In this document: positions 18,504-26,261 of the stretch, one piece after another
Layout: each line of letters starts with the position of its first letter
Position numbering within the stretch: the first letter of the stretch is position 1
DNA from: Shewanella sp. HN-41
Lineage (GTDB): Bacteria > Pseudomonadota > Gammaproteobacteria > Enterobacterales > Shewanellaceae
NCBI RefSeq assembly: GCF_000217915.1
Contig: NZ_AFOZ01000014.1
Span: 124,001 to 188,000, forward strand
Direction of reading: 5' to 3'
DNA: 64,000 nt
Program-made: the position numbers and the translations under genes
The notes under the pieces: model-generated
Databases searched by the model: none
The model's input: the letters and a program-made list of their open reading frames with translations, nothing else
Told to the model about the DNA's origin: nothing

Positions 18504-18704
18504 GCGCGTTTTTCCAATCTGAAATTATAAAAACTATTTAAAATCAACTACATATTGTTTAACCAAATTAGTTAATAGGTTTGGAAAACGCGCATGCGCG
18601 TTTTCCCAGGTGGTGTATTTGATAGAAAGCTGATAAGTTCTTTGCATACAGCTAGTTAACTGTGCGCGTTTTCACTGGTCCAACAAGGTAAATGCGCATG
18701 CGCA
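18504..18704. repeat. Cluster of GCGCGTTTT repeats and GCGCATGCGC palindromes
   Basis: GCGCGTTTT occurs at 18504, inside a 24-bp perfect palindrome at 18583-18606 (GGAAAACGCGCA and its complement) and again at 18664. TGCGCATGCGCA at 18693-18704 is another palindrome. The 18504 copy and the 18583 arm form an inverted repeat (GCGCGTTTTTCCAA / TTGGAAAACGCGC) around about 65 AT-rich bases. The 18360-18738 interval has no convincing gene; these repeats are its main content. Confidence 0.7.
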
Positions 18705-18738
18705 CTAATAAAATGTTAGCCGAAATTAGGAATCAACA

Positions 18739-19245
18739 ATGGCTGGAATATTTAGCTTTATTTGTTCATGTTGCGGAAAAAGACATGAAGGATCACCAAG
18801 TTTTGGAATGAAAGCACCAGACCCATTTCTTGAACAATCTACAGAAATTCGTTCTAAGGGGCATCTTGGTGATGATTTATGCCACTACGAAGATGAAGAC
18901 GGCGTACATTATTTTATTCGTGTCACATTAGAGATTCCTATTCATGGCATCGAAGATGGTTTTCTATGGGGCGTCTGGGTTTCACTCAGTAAAAAAAGTT
19001 ATGACGATTACATCGAAACTTATAACCAATCAGAAATTGATTCTGTTTATTTCGGTTGGCTTTGTAATTATTTACCCTATTATAAAAAAACCTATGCTCT
19101 AGCCTGCGATGTTTATCCACAATCACATAAACAAAGGCCCTATATAATTCTTCATGAGGTTGATAATGATCTTTATGATGATTTCAAGAATGGTATATCA
19201 ATAGAGAAGGCACAAGAAATTGCAGAGTTCTGTATGCACGGCTAA
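18739..19245 (+). CDS. DUF2199 protein, first cassette gene
   Basis: The 168-residue protein matches the DUF2199 pattern: a Cys pair near the N-terminus (FICSCCGKRHEG), then PSFGMKAPDPFL, a DLCHYEDEDGVHYFIRVTLEIPI core and FLWGVWVSLS. The function is unknown. A good Shine-Dalgarno (AGGA) lies 7 bases before the ATG. The stop codon lies inside the left end of an attC-like site (GGCTAAC), the usual cassette arrangement. The gene is visibly more AT-rich than the neighbouring housekeeping genes, consistent with acquisition. Confidence 0.8.
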   Translation: MAGIFSFICSCCGKRHEGSPSFGMKAPDPFLEQSTEIRSKGHLGDDLCHYEDEDGVHYFIRVTLEIPIHGIEDGFLWGVWVSLSKKSYDDYIETYNQSEIDSVYFGWLCNYLPYYKKTYALACDVYPQSHKQRPYIILHEVDNDLYDDFKNGISIEKAQEIAEFCMHG

Positions 19246-19371
19246 CAAGTTGCTCAACCCCGTTCACTTCGTTCACTGGACGGCTGCGCCTTTGCAAATG
19301 TGTGGTTTTGCTGCGCAAAACTCTACCACACATTTGCAAAGTCACATCCGCCGGTTAGCAAGGCGTTAGGC
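19240..19371 (+). repeat. attC-like recombination site 1
   Basis: The 132-bp site opens with GGCTAAC and closes with GTTAGGC. The inner arms GTTGCTCAACC and GGTTAGCAA pair with an unpaired base, as in attC sites. The centre holds a 16-bp perfect stem (CTTTGCAAATGTGTGG and its complement) with loop region TTTTGCTGCGCAAAA. Confidence 0.8.
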
Positions 19372-19386
19372 AACAAGGACGTAACT

Positions 19387-19698
19387 TTGGCAAATTTTAA
19401 GACCCTCGTAAAAATCCACGTTTCTCTTGGTGTGGTTAGCTTCGTACTTTTCGGTATTTCCACTTTTAGTTCTGATACGTTAACGGAGTCAGGTAAATTT
19501 TACTTACCAATAGTGACTTTTTTCTTCCCGGCATTTCATTTTTCAATTGCTTACGGATGTCAAAAGAAAAAGGAAATTGCTCGCATCGTTTCAAGGGTAA
19601 CCGGATTTTTGCTAATGCCATTTTTTCCAGTAGGGACAATCATTGGATTCATAATTTTTGAAAACACTAAAAATAAAACAAGCGAAATTGATGCCTAA
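19387..19698 (+). CDS. Small membrane protein, second cassette gene
   Basis: The 103-residue protein has three to four hydrophobic segments (VSLGVVSFVLFGIS, YLPIVTFFFPAFHFSIAYG, VTGFLLMPFFPVGTIIGFIIF) and a basic loop QKKKEIAR. The longest ORF begins inside attC 1 and is implausible. The TTG at 19387, with AAGGA 7 bases before and just past the GTTAGGC boundary, is the likely start. The stop lies within the next attC. The function is unknown; small membrane proteins are common cassette cargo. Confidence 0.65.
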   Translation: MANFKTLVKIHVSLGVVSFVLFGISTFSSDTLTESGKFYLPIVTFFFPAFHFSIAYGCQKKKEIARIVSRVTGFLLMPFFPVGTIIGFIIFENTKNKTSEIDA

Positions 19699-19791
19699 CA
19701 AGTTACTTAATTTCGTTCCGGCCATAAAAAGCATGGCCTCCACGGGACTGCCTACGCTGCGCTGCGGCAGCCCATTAGTAATGCGTTAGGC
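19693..19791 (+). repeat. attC-like recombination site 2
   Basis: The 99-bp site is bounded by GCCTAAC and GTTAGGC, which are exact complements. The inner arms GTTACTTAAT and ATTAGTAAT pair with one extrahelical base. The middle has GGCCAT/ATGGCC and CTGCC/GGCAG stems. This is the most canonical of the three. Confidence 0.85.
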
Positions 19792-19797
19792 ATCTAT

Positions 19798-20217
19798 ATG
19801 AAATTCGAACTTTTAAAAAGTGATTGGATTGGAATTGTAGTTGGAGGTCTTATTGGCCTTATACAGGGAGTGGTGATTTTTACTAACGAAGGACAGCAGT
19901 GGTTAGGAGAGGTCGACTTACTACCAGTAATTTTGTTCGGCTTATTTGGGCCTCCAATCTTGGCGCTATTTAACAGGTTGTTACCATTGCCGATGCCTGG
20001 CTTTTATAAAACAGTTGGAAAATATATAAATACAATCTTTGCTATCATTGCGTTTGGTTTGTGTACAGGGTTATCTGGCTTTACCTACTATTTGATAATT
20101 GGTGGTCCCGATAGTGTACTTTTTATGCTGTCATTTTTTAGTTCAGCTGGTCTCGGTTTTTTCTTTGCTTACCTTATTTATCCCGAGCTCGCATTTAGGC
20201 CAAGCAAAGATGCCTAA
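19798..20217 (+). CDS. Integral membrane protein, third cassette gene
   Basis: This 139-residue protein has four hydrophobic helices (IGIVVGGLIGLIQGVVIFT, LLPVILFGLFGPPILALF, TIFAIIAFGLCTGLSGFTYYL, VLFMLSFFSSAGLGFFFAYLIYP) and short polar loops. I recognise no family. The ATG lies 6 bases past the GTTAGGC of attC 2, and the stop is inside the GCCTAAC of attC 3, so gene plus site form a complete cassette. No promoter is obvious; expression may depend on readthrough from outside. Confidence 0.75.
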   Translation: MKFELLKSDWIGIVVGGLIGLIQGVVIFTNEGQQWLGEVDLLPVILFGLFGPPILALFNRLLPLPMPGFYKTVGKYINTIFAIIAFGLCTGLSGFTYYLIIGGPDSVLFMLSFFSSAGLGFFFAYLIYPELAFRPSKDA

Positions 20218-20306
20218 CAAGTGCCCAGCAAGCTGGTCAGGGACAATTATTCGCTGGCTGCCAGCAGTCAAAGCACTCACAATTGCCCCATACGCGGGCG
20301 TTAACC
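20212..20306 (+). repeat. attC-like recombination site 3 (hybrid or degenerate)
   Basis: It starts with GCCTAAC and ends GCGGGCGTTAACC. The 3' end resembles Vibrio cholerae repeat ends (GGCGGGCGTTA). The outer boxes do not match each other fully, so recombination activity is doubtful. GCCC and GGGC can pair as the inner arms. Confidence 0.6.
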
Positions 20307-20430
20307 CATAGAAATTTTAGTCCGAACCTCACGAATGAGATCTACCAACCTATCACGCTTTTGTCCCAAAGCAATTAAGGTCTCCTTTTCTTATTGCTGA
20401 ATTTGGCCAAGTTATTGTTAGGGCGTTAAC
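20296..20430. repeat. GGGCGTTAAC direct repeats flanking a short relic segment
   Basis: GGGCGTTAAC occurs at 20296-20305 and again at 20421-20430. The segment between holds a minus-strand reading frame of 24 codons ending at 20301 (LGQKRDRLVDLIREVRTKISMG), with AAGGAG 6 bases before an ATT codon. It may be the end of a decayed cassette. No complete attC can be drawn for the right copy. Confidence 0.4.
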
Positions 20431-20440
20431 TACAAAAATG

Positions 20441-21658
20441 TTAAGCGTTGCGGCTCATTTCAATTAAGCGGCTATAGGTGCGGCGAAACTCAAAGCTGAG
20501 GGCGCCGCCTTGATAGAGTTCTTTAAGTGGTACTTCACAACTCAAATATAGGGTTACGTTTTGATCGTATAACTCATCGATAAGACTGATAAAACGCCGA
20601 GCTGGATCATCATTGGCGGCGTAGGAGAGTTTACGCTCCCCCGTGGTTACGGCTTGGTTTTCACCTGTGCCATCTTCCGTGCCGCGGGCGCGGATCCAAC
20701 CTTTCACTTCGCCGCCGAGTCTGGGCACATTACTCAACATTAAGATATTAAATTTACTTGCAATTTCGATGTAGTCCAACTGGGATCTTGGACCATCACA
20801 CAGGGCATTAAAATCAAACCAAGCGACCGATGGCTGCTCACTGCTAAGCGTCGCACGGACAATGGGAATGTCACGCTGACAGATGCGAATGTGGGTCTGG
20901 CCTATGCTGGGAGCATTTTGGGTTAATGTGCTGAATATGCTATCGAAATCAAGTACACCTATGGGAGCTATATGCTGGGATGTTGAGGCCAATGCCTCCT
21001 CCGATACCTCATCAACTAAAGTGTTCATTCGATGATCTTGACTACCATTGAGGTGAAGCATTTGCGTGTGTTTTTGTAGCAGCGCAATACAGGGCAAAAA
21101 TTTGTGTCTAGCGAGCCCATGTTCGTATAGGCGGTCGATGGGAATATTCGACGTGGCGACGAGTACGACACCTTGTTCAAATAGCTGTTGAAATAGGCCT
21201 GAGAGTATCATGGCATCGCCAATGTCTGATACAAAAAACTCATCGAAACAGAGCACCTTACATTCTTGTGCGAGATTGTTCGCAATCAGTTTTAAGGGGT
21301 CTCGTTGCCCCGAATGTTCCCGCAATGCTTGGTGGATCCGCGCCATAAATCGATGGAAATGCAGCCTTAATTTACCTTCACTCGGCAAACAATCGAAGAA
21401 TAAGTCCATTAGGAAGGTTTTGCCCCGACCGACATCGCCCCAGAGATACAGACCCTTGATGGGTTGTGTGTCGTTATGGGTGAGGAGCGTTGAATTGGGC
21501 TGTGGCATCATCTGTTTAAATAACATATCGAGCGCCAACACCGCCTGTTGCTGCGCGGGATCGTCAATCAGATTTTCGCTCACTTTGGCGCGGTACACCT
21601 CGAGGGGCGTCATCATTGGGGTTATTGATTGCGAGCTAGCGGAGTTTGAGTGAGCCAT
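20441..21658 (-). CDS. zapE: Cell division ATPase ZapE (AFG1 family)
   Basis: ZapE is a cytosolic AAA-type ATPase that associates with FtsZ rings during division. The P-loop is GLYLWGDVGRGKTFLMDLFF, Walker B is CKVLCFDEFFVSD, and the family-specific EFRRTYSRLIEM is at the C-terminus. The frame is open to a GTG at 21748. The ATG at 21658 (MAHSNSASSQSITPMMTPLEVY) gives 405 residues, closer to the 375 of E. coli ZapE; an ATG at 21616 is also possible, as none has a strong ribosome site. It is flanked by the cassette region on its 3' side, so the insertion ends just after zapE. Confidence 0.9.
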   Translation of the reverse strand: MAHSNSASSQSITPMMTPLEVYRAKVSENLIDDPAQQQAVLALDMLFKQMMPQPNSTLLTHNDTQPIKGLYLWGDVGRGKTFLMDLFFDCLPSEGKLRLHFHRFMARIHQALREHSGQRDPLKLIANNLAQECKVLCFDEFFVSDIGDAMILSGLFQQLFEQGVVLVATSNIPIDRLYEHGLARHKFLPCIALLQKHTQMLHLNGSQDHRMNTLVDEVSEEALASTSQHIAPIGVLDFDSIFSTLTQNAPSIGQTHIRICQRDIPIVRATLSSEQPSVAWFDFNALCDGPRSQLDYIEIASKFNILMLSNVPRLGGEVKGWIRARGTEDGTGENQAVTTGERKLSYAANDDPARRFISLIDELYDQNVTLYLSCEVPLKELYQGGALSFEFRRTYSRLIEMSRNA

Positions 21659-21932
21659 ATCTGGGTCTCGTTGACAAGGTGTTTTTGGGTGTTCGCTGCG
21701 TCGGTGCTGTGCACTCTGGGTTTGATTGGGCGCGATATAAGTGCTCACAGTATATGGGGCATCCTGTTACTCAGGAGCCATATTGCAAGGCGCTCAGGGT
21801 AGCATAGTCATTGACGTGACTTAAATCCCGCTCTGTGGGTTAGGTCAAATATTAAACGGAACCAGTGCTTTATTCTTGGGGAGTTTTACCTTAACATCTT
21901 TTTCACAAAAATAATGATATGGAATGAATCCA

Positions 21933-22730
21933 ATGGCTAGCAAAGGCAATGGCATTACTTTTATCAGTGCGCAAACCTCGATTGAGGGCGACATTCAGTT
22001 AGGCTGCACGGCATTAGTTGCGGGTAAATTGCAGGGTAAGATTGGCTCTGCGGGACAAATTAAGATCGAGCACGGTGGTGAGATCGCCGGTGAAGTTAGC
22101 TGTGATGAGCTGCGAGTTTGCGGTGTATTTAGTGGTCGAGTCTGTTGTAATAAGTTGACTATTACCAGTTCTGGCGTGGTTGAAGGTGAAGTTGCCAGCC
22201 ATCAGATGGAGATTTACGAAGGTGGCCAGTTTATTGGCCAGCGCATTAAAGGCCCTGAGCTGGATGCCTTGGCAGACATGCTGCAAGCGCCATCGACTCA
22301 ACGCTCGGATGCGCATTTATATGCCAGCGAAAGCGGTTCTCTAAGAGGTGATCATCGTGCAATTCGTCCTTGGCTGTATGTTGCAGCAGCAACGGTTGTC
22401 ATGGTGCTAGGTTTCAGTTTTGGACCCGAGCAATTACGTGAGTGGTTACCAAATGTGGGTGATAGCACGCTTAAAACTGAAGTGTTTCCCGTGACTCAGG
22501 GGATGGATGCCGAAAACGGTGTCAATCCATTACTCACGGAACAAACGATTGCGCCAGATACTGTGGCCAACAATACGACGGCGTTAGCCACAGCCGTTCC
22601 CGAATCGCTGGCTATGTCGCAGGATGCGGCGATGGAAGATTTACAGCAAATGGAACAAGGTCATGCGCAGATGGCGCAGGGTGATAATGGTGCTGCACCT
22701 ATCAGCGAGAATGCAGGCAATAAGCTCTAA
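21933..22730 (+). CDS. Bactofilin with a membrane segment
   Basis: Bactofilins are nucleotide-free polymerising cytoskeletal proteins with a beta-helix core. Residues 8-105 show the repeating pattern (TSIEGDIQLGCTALVAGKLQGKI, GGEIAGEVSCDELRVCGVFSGRV, SSGVVEGEVASHQMEIYEGGQFIGQ). A membrane helix follows near residue 145 (WLYVAAATVVMVLGFSFG), then a low-complexity acidic tail. The C-terminal helix and tail are unusual for short bactofilins and suggest an anchored version with a periplasmic part. The ATG at 21933 is preferred to 21924 for Shine-Dalgarno spacing. A helix-turn-helix gene follows on the same strand. Confidence 0.85.
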   Translation: MASKGNGITFISAQTSIEGDIQLGCTALVAGKLQGKIGSAGQIKIEHGGEIAGEVSCDELRVCGVFSGRVCCNKLTITSSGVVEGEVASHQMEIYEGGQFIGQRIKGPELDALADMLQAPSTQRSDAHLYASESGSLRGDHRAIRPWLYVAAATVVMVLGFSFGPEQLREWLPNVGDSTLKTEVFPVTQGMDAENGVNPLLTEQTIAPDTVANNTTALATAVPESLAMSQDAAMEDLQQMEQGHAQMAQGDNGAAPISENAGNKL

Positions 22731-22813
22731 TTTCTAAGCTCTGATCTCGAATCTCTTCTTGAATCTCTGATCTATGGGTATTAGGGACGTTTAGTTGTTT
22801 TTCGAGCTGGTTC

Positions 22814-23143
22814 GTGAGCCGCCAACTTAAACTTTCTGCCGTGGAAGAGCATCTGTGGTCGATGCCTTTATACCAGTGGCACCTAAGGCTGCTGCTCGGT
22901 TGCCAAAGGGCGCCAATTACCCTACAGAAAATCCGTGAAGCGTTCGATACTAAGGCGCAGGATAAACTCACGGCGCAGAGGGTGGCTGATCAACTTGGGG
23001 TTAGCCGTTCTACCGCCCGGCGTTATCTAGCGTTTTTACTGGAATGCAATGAGTTGGCGGCGGACCGAAGTTATGAGCCCATCGACCGCCCCGAACGTTG
23101 CTACCATAAGTTGGGATTGTGGGCTTTCTGCATTAGGCGCTAG
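22814..23143 (+). CDS. Stand-alone HTH protein resembling the output domain of CitB-type regulators
   Basis: The 109-residue protein carries LTAQRVADQLGVSRSTARRYLAFLLECNEL at about residues 56-85. This is the helix-turn-helix found at the C-terminus of CitB/DcuR-type response regulators, where VSRSTARRYL is the recognition helix. No receiver domain precedes it; the upstream 50 residues are hydrophobic-aromatic and helical. The start is a GTG at 22814 with a weak ribosome site. It lies 83 bp after the bactofilin and its stop overlaps the convergent M16 gene by 4 bp. The target is unknown. Confidence 0.7.
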   Translation: MSRQLKLSAVEEHLWSMPLYQWHLRLLLGCQRAPITLQKIREAFDTKAQDKLTAQRVADQLGVSRSTARRYLAFLLECNELAADRSYEPIDRPERCYHKLGLWAFCIRR

Positions 23144-24684
23144 TCCACTTTGACCCTTTCAAGCAGCCATTCTGGCAGCTTAGATTTTAAGTCGGGGATG
23201 ATTCTGTCGATGTCCCCCCGTAAAATAATCAAAGGATCACCACTAAAAGCGGTGTTTGCTAATTGCTGCAGCCTTTCGGGCGTCAGAGCCTGCAACTCTG
23301 CATTGAGCTGCTGTACTTCACCTTGAGTTAACCCAGTGGCAAGTTGGTGTATATATTGGCTTTCACGCTGAATGCTGTTGTCTTGGCTGAGTAAATCCTC
23401 ACCGATCATATAGGTTTTAAGTGCATCGACTTCGCCTTGGCTGGCACTTTGTGTCTTAACGAGCGCGAGGTGATCTATTATGCCCACCACAAAAGCGCCC
23501 GTATGTTCTATGGCTGTGCTGCCGTAAAACTTGATGCTGCTGGACAGCGGTGCATTGGCACATTGACCGTAGATGCCGTAGGTGAGGCCGCGTTTTTCCC
23601 GCAAATCATAATAGAGTCTACCCGAGAAACTGCGCCCCATCAGTGCGGCCAAACTACGGCAACTTAAGGCGACGTCCTGTGAACTGAGTTGGCTGGTTGC
23701 TGACATATCACCTAATGCACTATCTATGGCATAGCCTAGGCGGACTTGGGTCTGCACGCTACCCGGTGCATCGATAAGGTAAATTTTCTTGGTTTGTTTA
23801 GGTTTTGCCGTCTTGGACTTATCCGCCTCTGGCAACGATTTATCCAATGTTGGCCACGATTTAATGCTGGCTTGAAGGTCAAATTCGGCATGTTTTGCCT
23901 GTGAGCCGGGTAGAAACAGATGCCATTGCGCCTGCATTGCCGCCTGATGCTGGATTTGCTGCAGTTGTTTTAGGCTGAGTGAGTCGAACAGTGCATCATT
24001 ATTGAGCACTCGATTGTAGGGATGTTCAGGCCCGAGCAGTTTATCGCGCCACACTTTATCTATCTCGGCGCCACTAAAAGCGTTTAAGTGCTTATTAAGC
24101 TTAAGTTGGCGGCGAATATTATCAACGTCGACGGCGGCCGTTGCCGCGCCATCGAAGGTATCTGGCTGCCAAAATTGCAGTAGCAAATCGTAGAGATGGT
24201 TAACCTCGTCGGGGCAGACGAGGCTTAAATTAATGCTGTGCAAGGTGACGCGAATATTGAAGCTCTCAAGGCAGGGATCTGCCCGGCTAATGGCGAGTGC
24301 ACGGGCTTTTTCCTGAAAGGCAATCTGCAAAATATCAGGATTATCAAAGGGAATGTGCGGACTCACTGCGGCTAAACTGACTCTGTGATTCAGATGGTTA
24401 TGGCGCTGAGTCGAGACTTCTCTGTGTAACTGATAGGGCAAATCTAATTGTGCAGGGACTTCATCCGTAAAAGTGCTACCCGCAGTGGGGATGATAATAC
24501 CACTCTTAGGTAAAGCGGAGGATAGGGAGGCGGGCGTTTCAAAACTCGCTAAACTTGGCGGCTTGGTTGGGGTAAAGACAAGGTGCGTTTGCTGACAGGC
24601 GCTAAGTAATAAAACCGCAGCACAGCACATTAACCCGAGTCGCCACCTTAGCTGAGTGTGAATGTTTAACGTCGGAACCATCAT
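23140..24684 (-). CDS. M16 peptidase-family lipoprotein, non-catalytic partner
   Basis: The 514-residue protein has a lipoprotein signal (LMCCAAVLLLSACQQ, lipobox LSAC) and M16 C-terminal-type regions (LLQFWQPDTFDGAATAAVDVDNIRRQL, then RSFSGRLYYDLREKRGLTYGIYGQC with the R/Y pair that binds substrate). No HxxEH zinc motif is present. Its start overlaps the stop of the catalytic M16 gene (ATGA), so the two are co-translated, and such pairs form heterodimers. An outer-membrane-anchored or periplasmic protease is inferred; the substrate is unknown. Confidence 0.85.
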   Translation of the reverse strand: MMVPTLNIHTQLRWRLGLMCCAAVLLLSACQQTHLVFTPTKPPSLASFETPASLSSALPKSGIIIPTAGSTFTDEVPAQLDLPYQLHREVSTQRHNHLNHRVSLAAVSPHIPFDNPDILQIAFQEKARALAISRADPCLESFNIRVTLHSINLSLVCPDEVNHLYDLLLQFWQPDTFDGAATAAVDVDNIRRQLKLNKHLNAFSGAEIDKVWRDKLLGPEHPYNRVLNNDALFDSLSLKQLQQIQHQAAMQAQWHLFLPGSQAKHAEFDLQASIKSWPTLDKSLPEADKSKTAKPKQTKKIYLIDAPGSVQTQVRLGYAIDSALGDMSATSQLSSQDVALSCRSLAALMGRSFSGRLYYDLREKRGLTYGIYGQCANAPLSSSIKFYGSTAIEHTGAFVVGIIDHLALVKTQSASQGEVDALKTYMIGEDLLSQDNSIQRESQYIHQLATGLTQGEVQQLNAELQALTPERLQQLANTAFSGDPLIILRGDIDRIIPDLKSKLPEWLLERVKVD

Positions 24685-26095
24685 AATATCGCATCCTCTA
24701 AGCTGTCGCTCATATCACTAGGTAACCATTCCAGCAGGGTTTTACTCCAGCGAATATACCAAGGCGGCAGCAGGTCGATTCTTACATAATCTTGATTAAA
24801 ATATTGTTTTGCGACTCTTTGTATATCCTCGGCAGTGACTGCGTTGACGCGCTGCCACTGTGCGGTCAATGGATGATCTGTATCTTGTGCTGGGGTAGCC
24901 GACAGCAGTGTCGCTAAGGTTTGAGTGTCACTGAGTTGCTCTAATCGATTGTTTAACCACACTTGTTTAAGTGTGCAGAGACTTGTTTCATCTAGAGCAT
25001 CTTGCTGTGTTTGTGCGACAAGCCCCAATACTTTTTGGGTTAAGTCATCGAGTGAGGTCCGTGCCCGAGGAACCAACACAATATTGGCAATCCCGTGATT
25101 TTCTAATTCAAAGGGTAGGGAATAACTGAGCATTTGGTCGGGATTATGTTGGCTGATTTTGCCAAGGCACTGGCGGTATTTTGAAGTAAATGGGCCTCAA
25201 GTAAACGAATCGCTGCGGCATCTGGGTGGTCTTTACCTACGGTATGCCAAGCCAGCAGTAAGCCGGGCCAAGGGCCACGTTCATCGATAAGCTCGGCATG
25301 TACGGGTTTGGGAGTGATGTTCAGTGCACTAAACGGGGGAATCGCTTGAGTGGGTTGTGGCCAAGAGCCAAAATTTTGCGCGATAAGGGTTTTGACCTCA
25401 GGACTCAGTTTGCCCACTAGGGACAGTTGCATGGCATCGGGGCGATAATAGGCATGGTGGAAGGTGGTTAAACTCTCGGGTGTGGCCTGGGTGATATCTT
25501 CGCGGCTACCAATGACTCCGTGGCCATAGGCAGTGCCTTCGACCTGCGCGAGCAAAAATTCCATTGCACTACGGACATAGGGTTGATTATCTATGGTTTG
25601 AGCCATTTCCTGCAGTACGGTTTCCTGCTGATTTTTAACTGTCGTTGCATTCAAGCTTGGGCGAATAAAACGGTCTGCTTCGAGATATAAGCCCCGTGCT
25701 AATGCTTGGCTAGGCAGAGTCACAAAATAATTCGTGTAATCAAAATGGGTGCTGGCGTTAAAACGTGCCCCAAGGGCGCTAAATTGCTGGGCATAGGTGT
25801 CACCGGGGGCGTTTTCGCTGCCCTTGAATAGCATATGCTCAAACAAATGGGCGTAACCGCTTTGGCCCTTGGCTTCGTTTCTGGAGCCAACATTGAATTG
25901 GCTGGCGATGGTTAGGGTTTGTTTATCTTCTAATGGCAATAAACGTACTTTTAGCCCATTGGCTAAGGTATAGGTTTCGATGAGTGACTCTAGTTGGTAC
26001 AGGGGTTCTGTGCCAACGACATGGCATTGGGCCTTAAGCGCTGGGCTGAAAATACTGGCCATAAAGGCAATATAGAAGCTGACTTGGGTTTTCAT
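24681..26095 (-). CDS. M16 zinc peptidase, catalytic partner, frameshifted in an A run
   Basis: A signal peptide (MKTQVSFYIAFMASIFSPALKAQ) precedes an M16 domain with the inverted zinc motif HLFEH (residues about 85-89) in SGYAHLFEHMLFKGSENAPG, then ASTHFDYTNYF and the downstream glutamate region VLQEMAQ. The frame breaks at 25157-25160, a run of four A on the coding strand. Five A restores LAKISQHNPDQMLSYSLPFELENHG and gives 471 residues, a normal length. With the overlapping lipoprotein gene it forms an M16A/M16B pair. Sequencing error is the likely cause of the break. Confidence 0.87.
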
Positions 26096-26261
26096 TTCAT
26101 ATCCCGTCTCAATAGTGTAGCTACCGTTATCCTATGGGGCTGTGTTTTTGACGACTGCATTTGTGGCTCGTCGGATTTTATCTAAATCAGTTGAATAGCA
26201 TTCAGTTTTTGAAAAGAACTGCTATGATGGCACAGTTCTTTTTCTGGCATAAGTACAAGAT

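Noticed and set aside
18583..18704. CRISPR-like repeats
   Set aside because: Copies are few, of variable spacing and partly inverted, with no cas gene; they are palindromes, not an array.
18678..18721. A fourth attC before the DUF2199 gene (GTCCAAC ... GTTAGCC)
   Set aside because: At 44 bp it is too short and the arms do not pair; only the right-hand GTTAGCC box looks cassette-like.
19300..19386. Upstream extension of the second cassette gene
   Set aside because: It lies inside the palindromic centre of attC 1; the TTG at 19387 with AAGGA is the better start.
22702..22971. Minus-strand ORF between bactofilin and the HTH gene
   Set aside because: It is antisense to both real genes with no coding signature.
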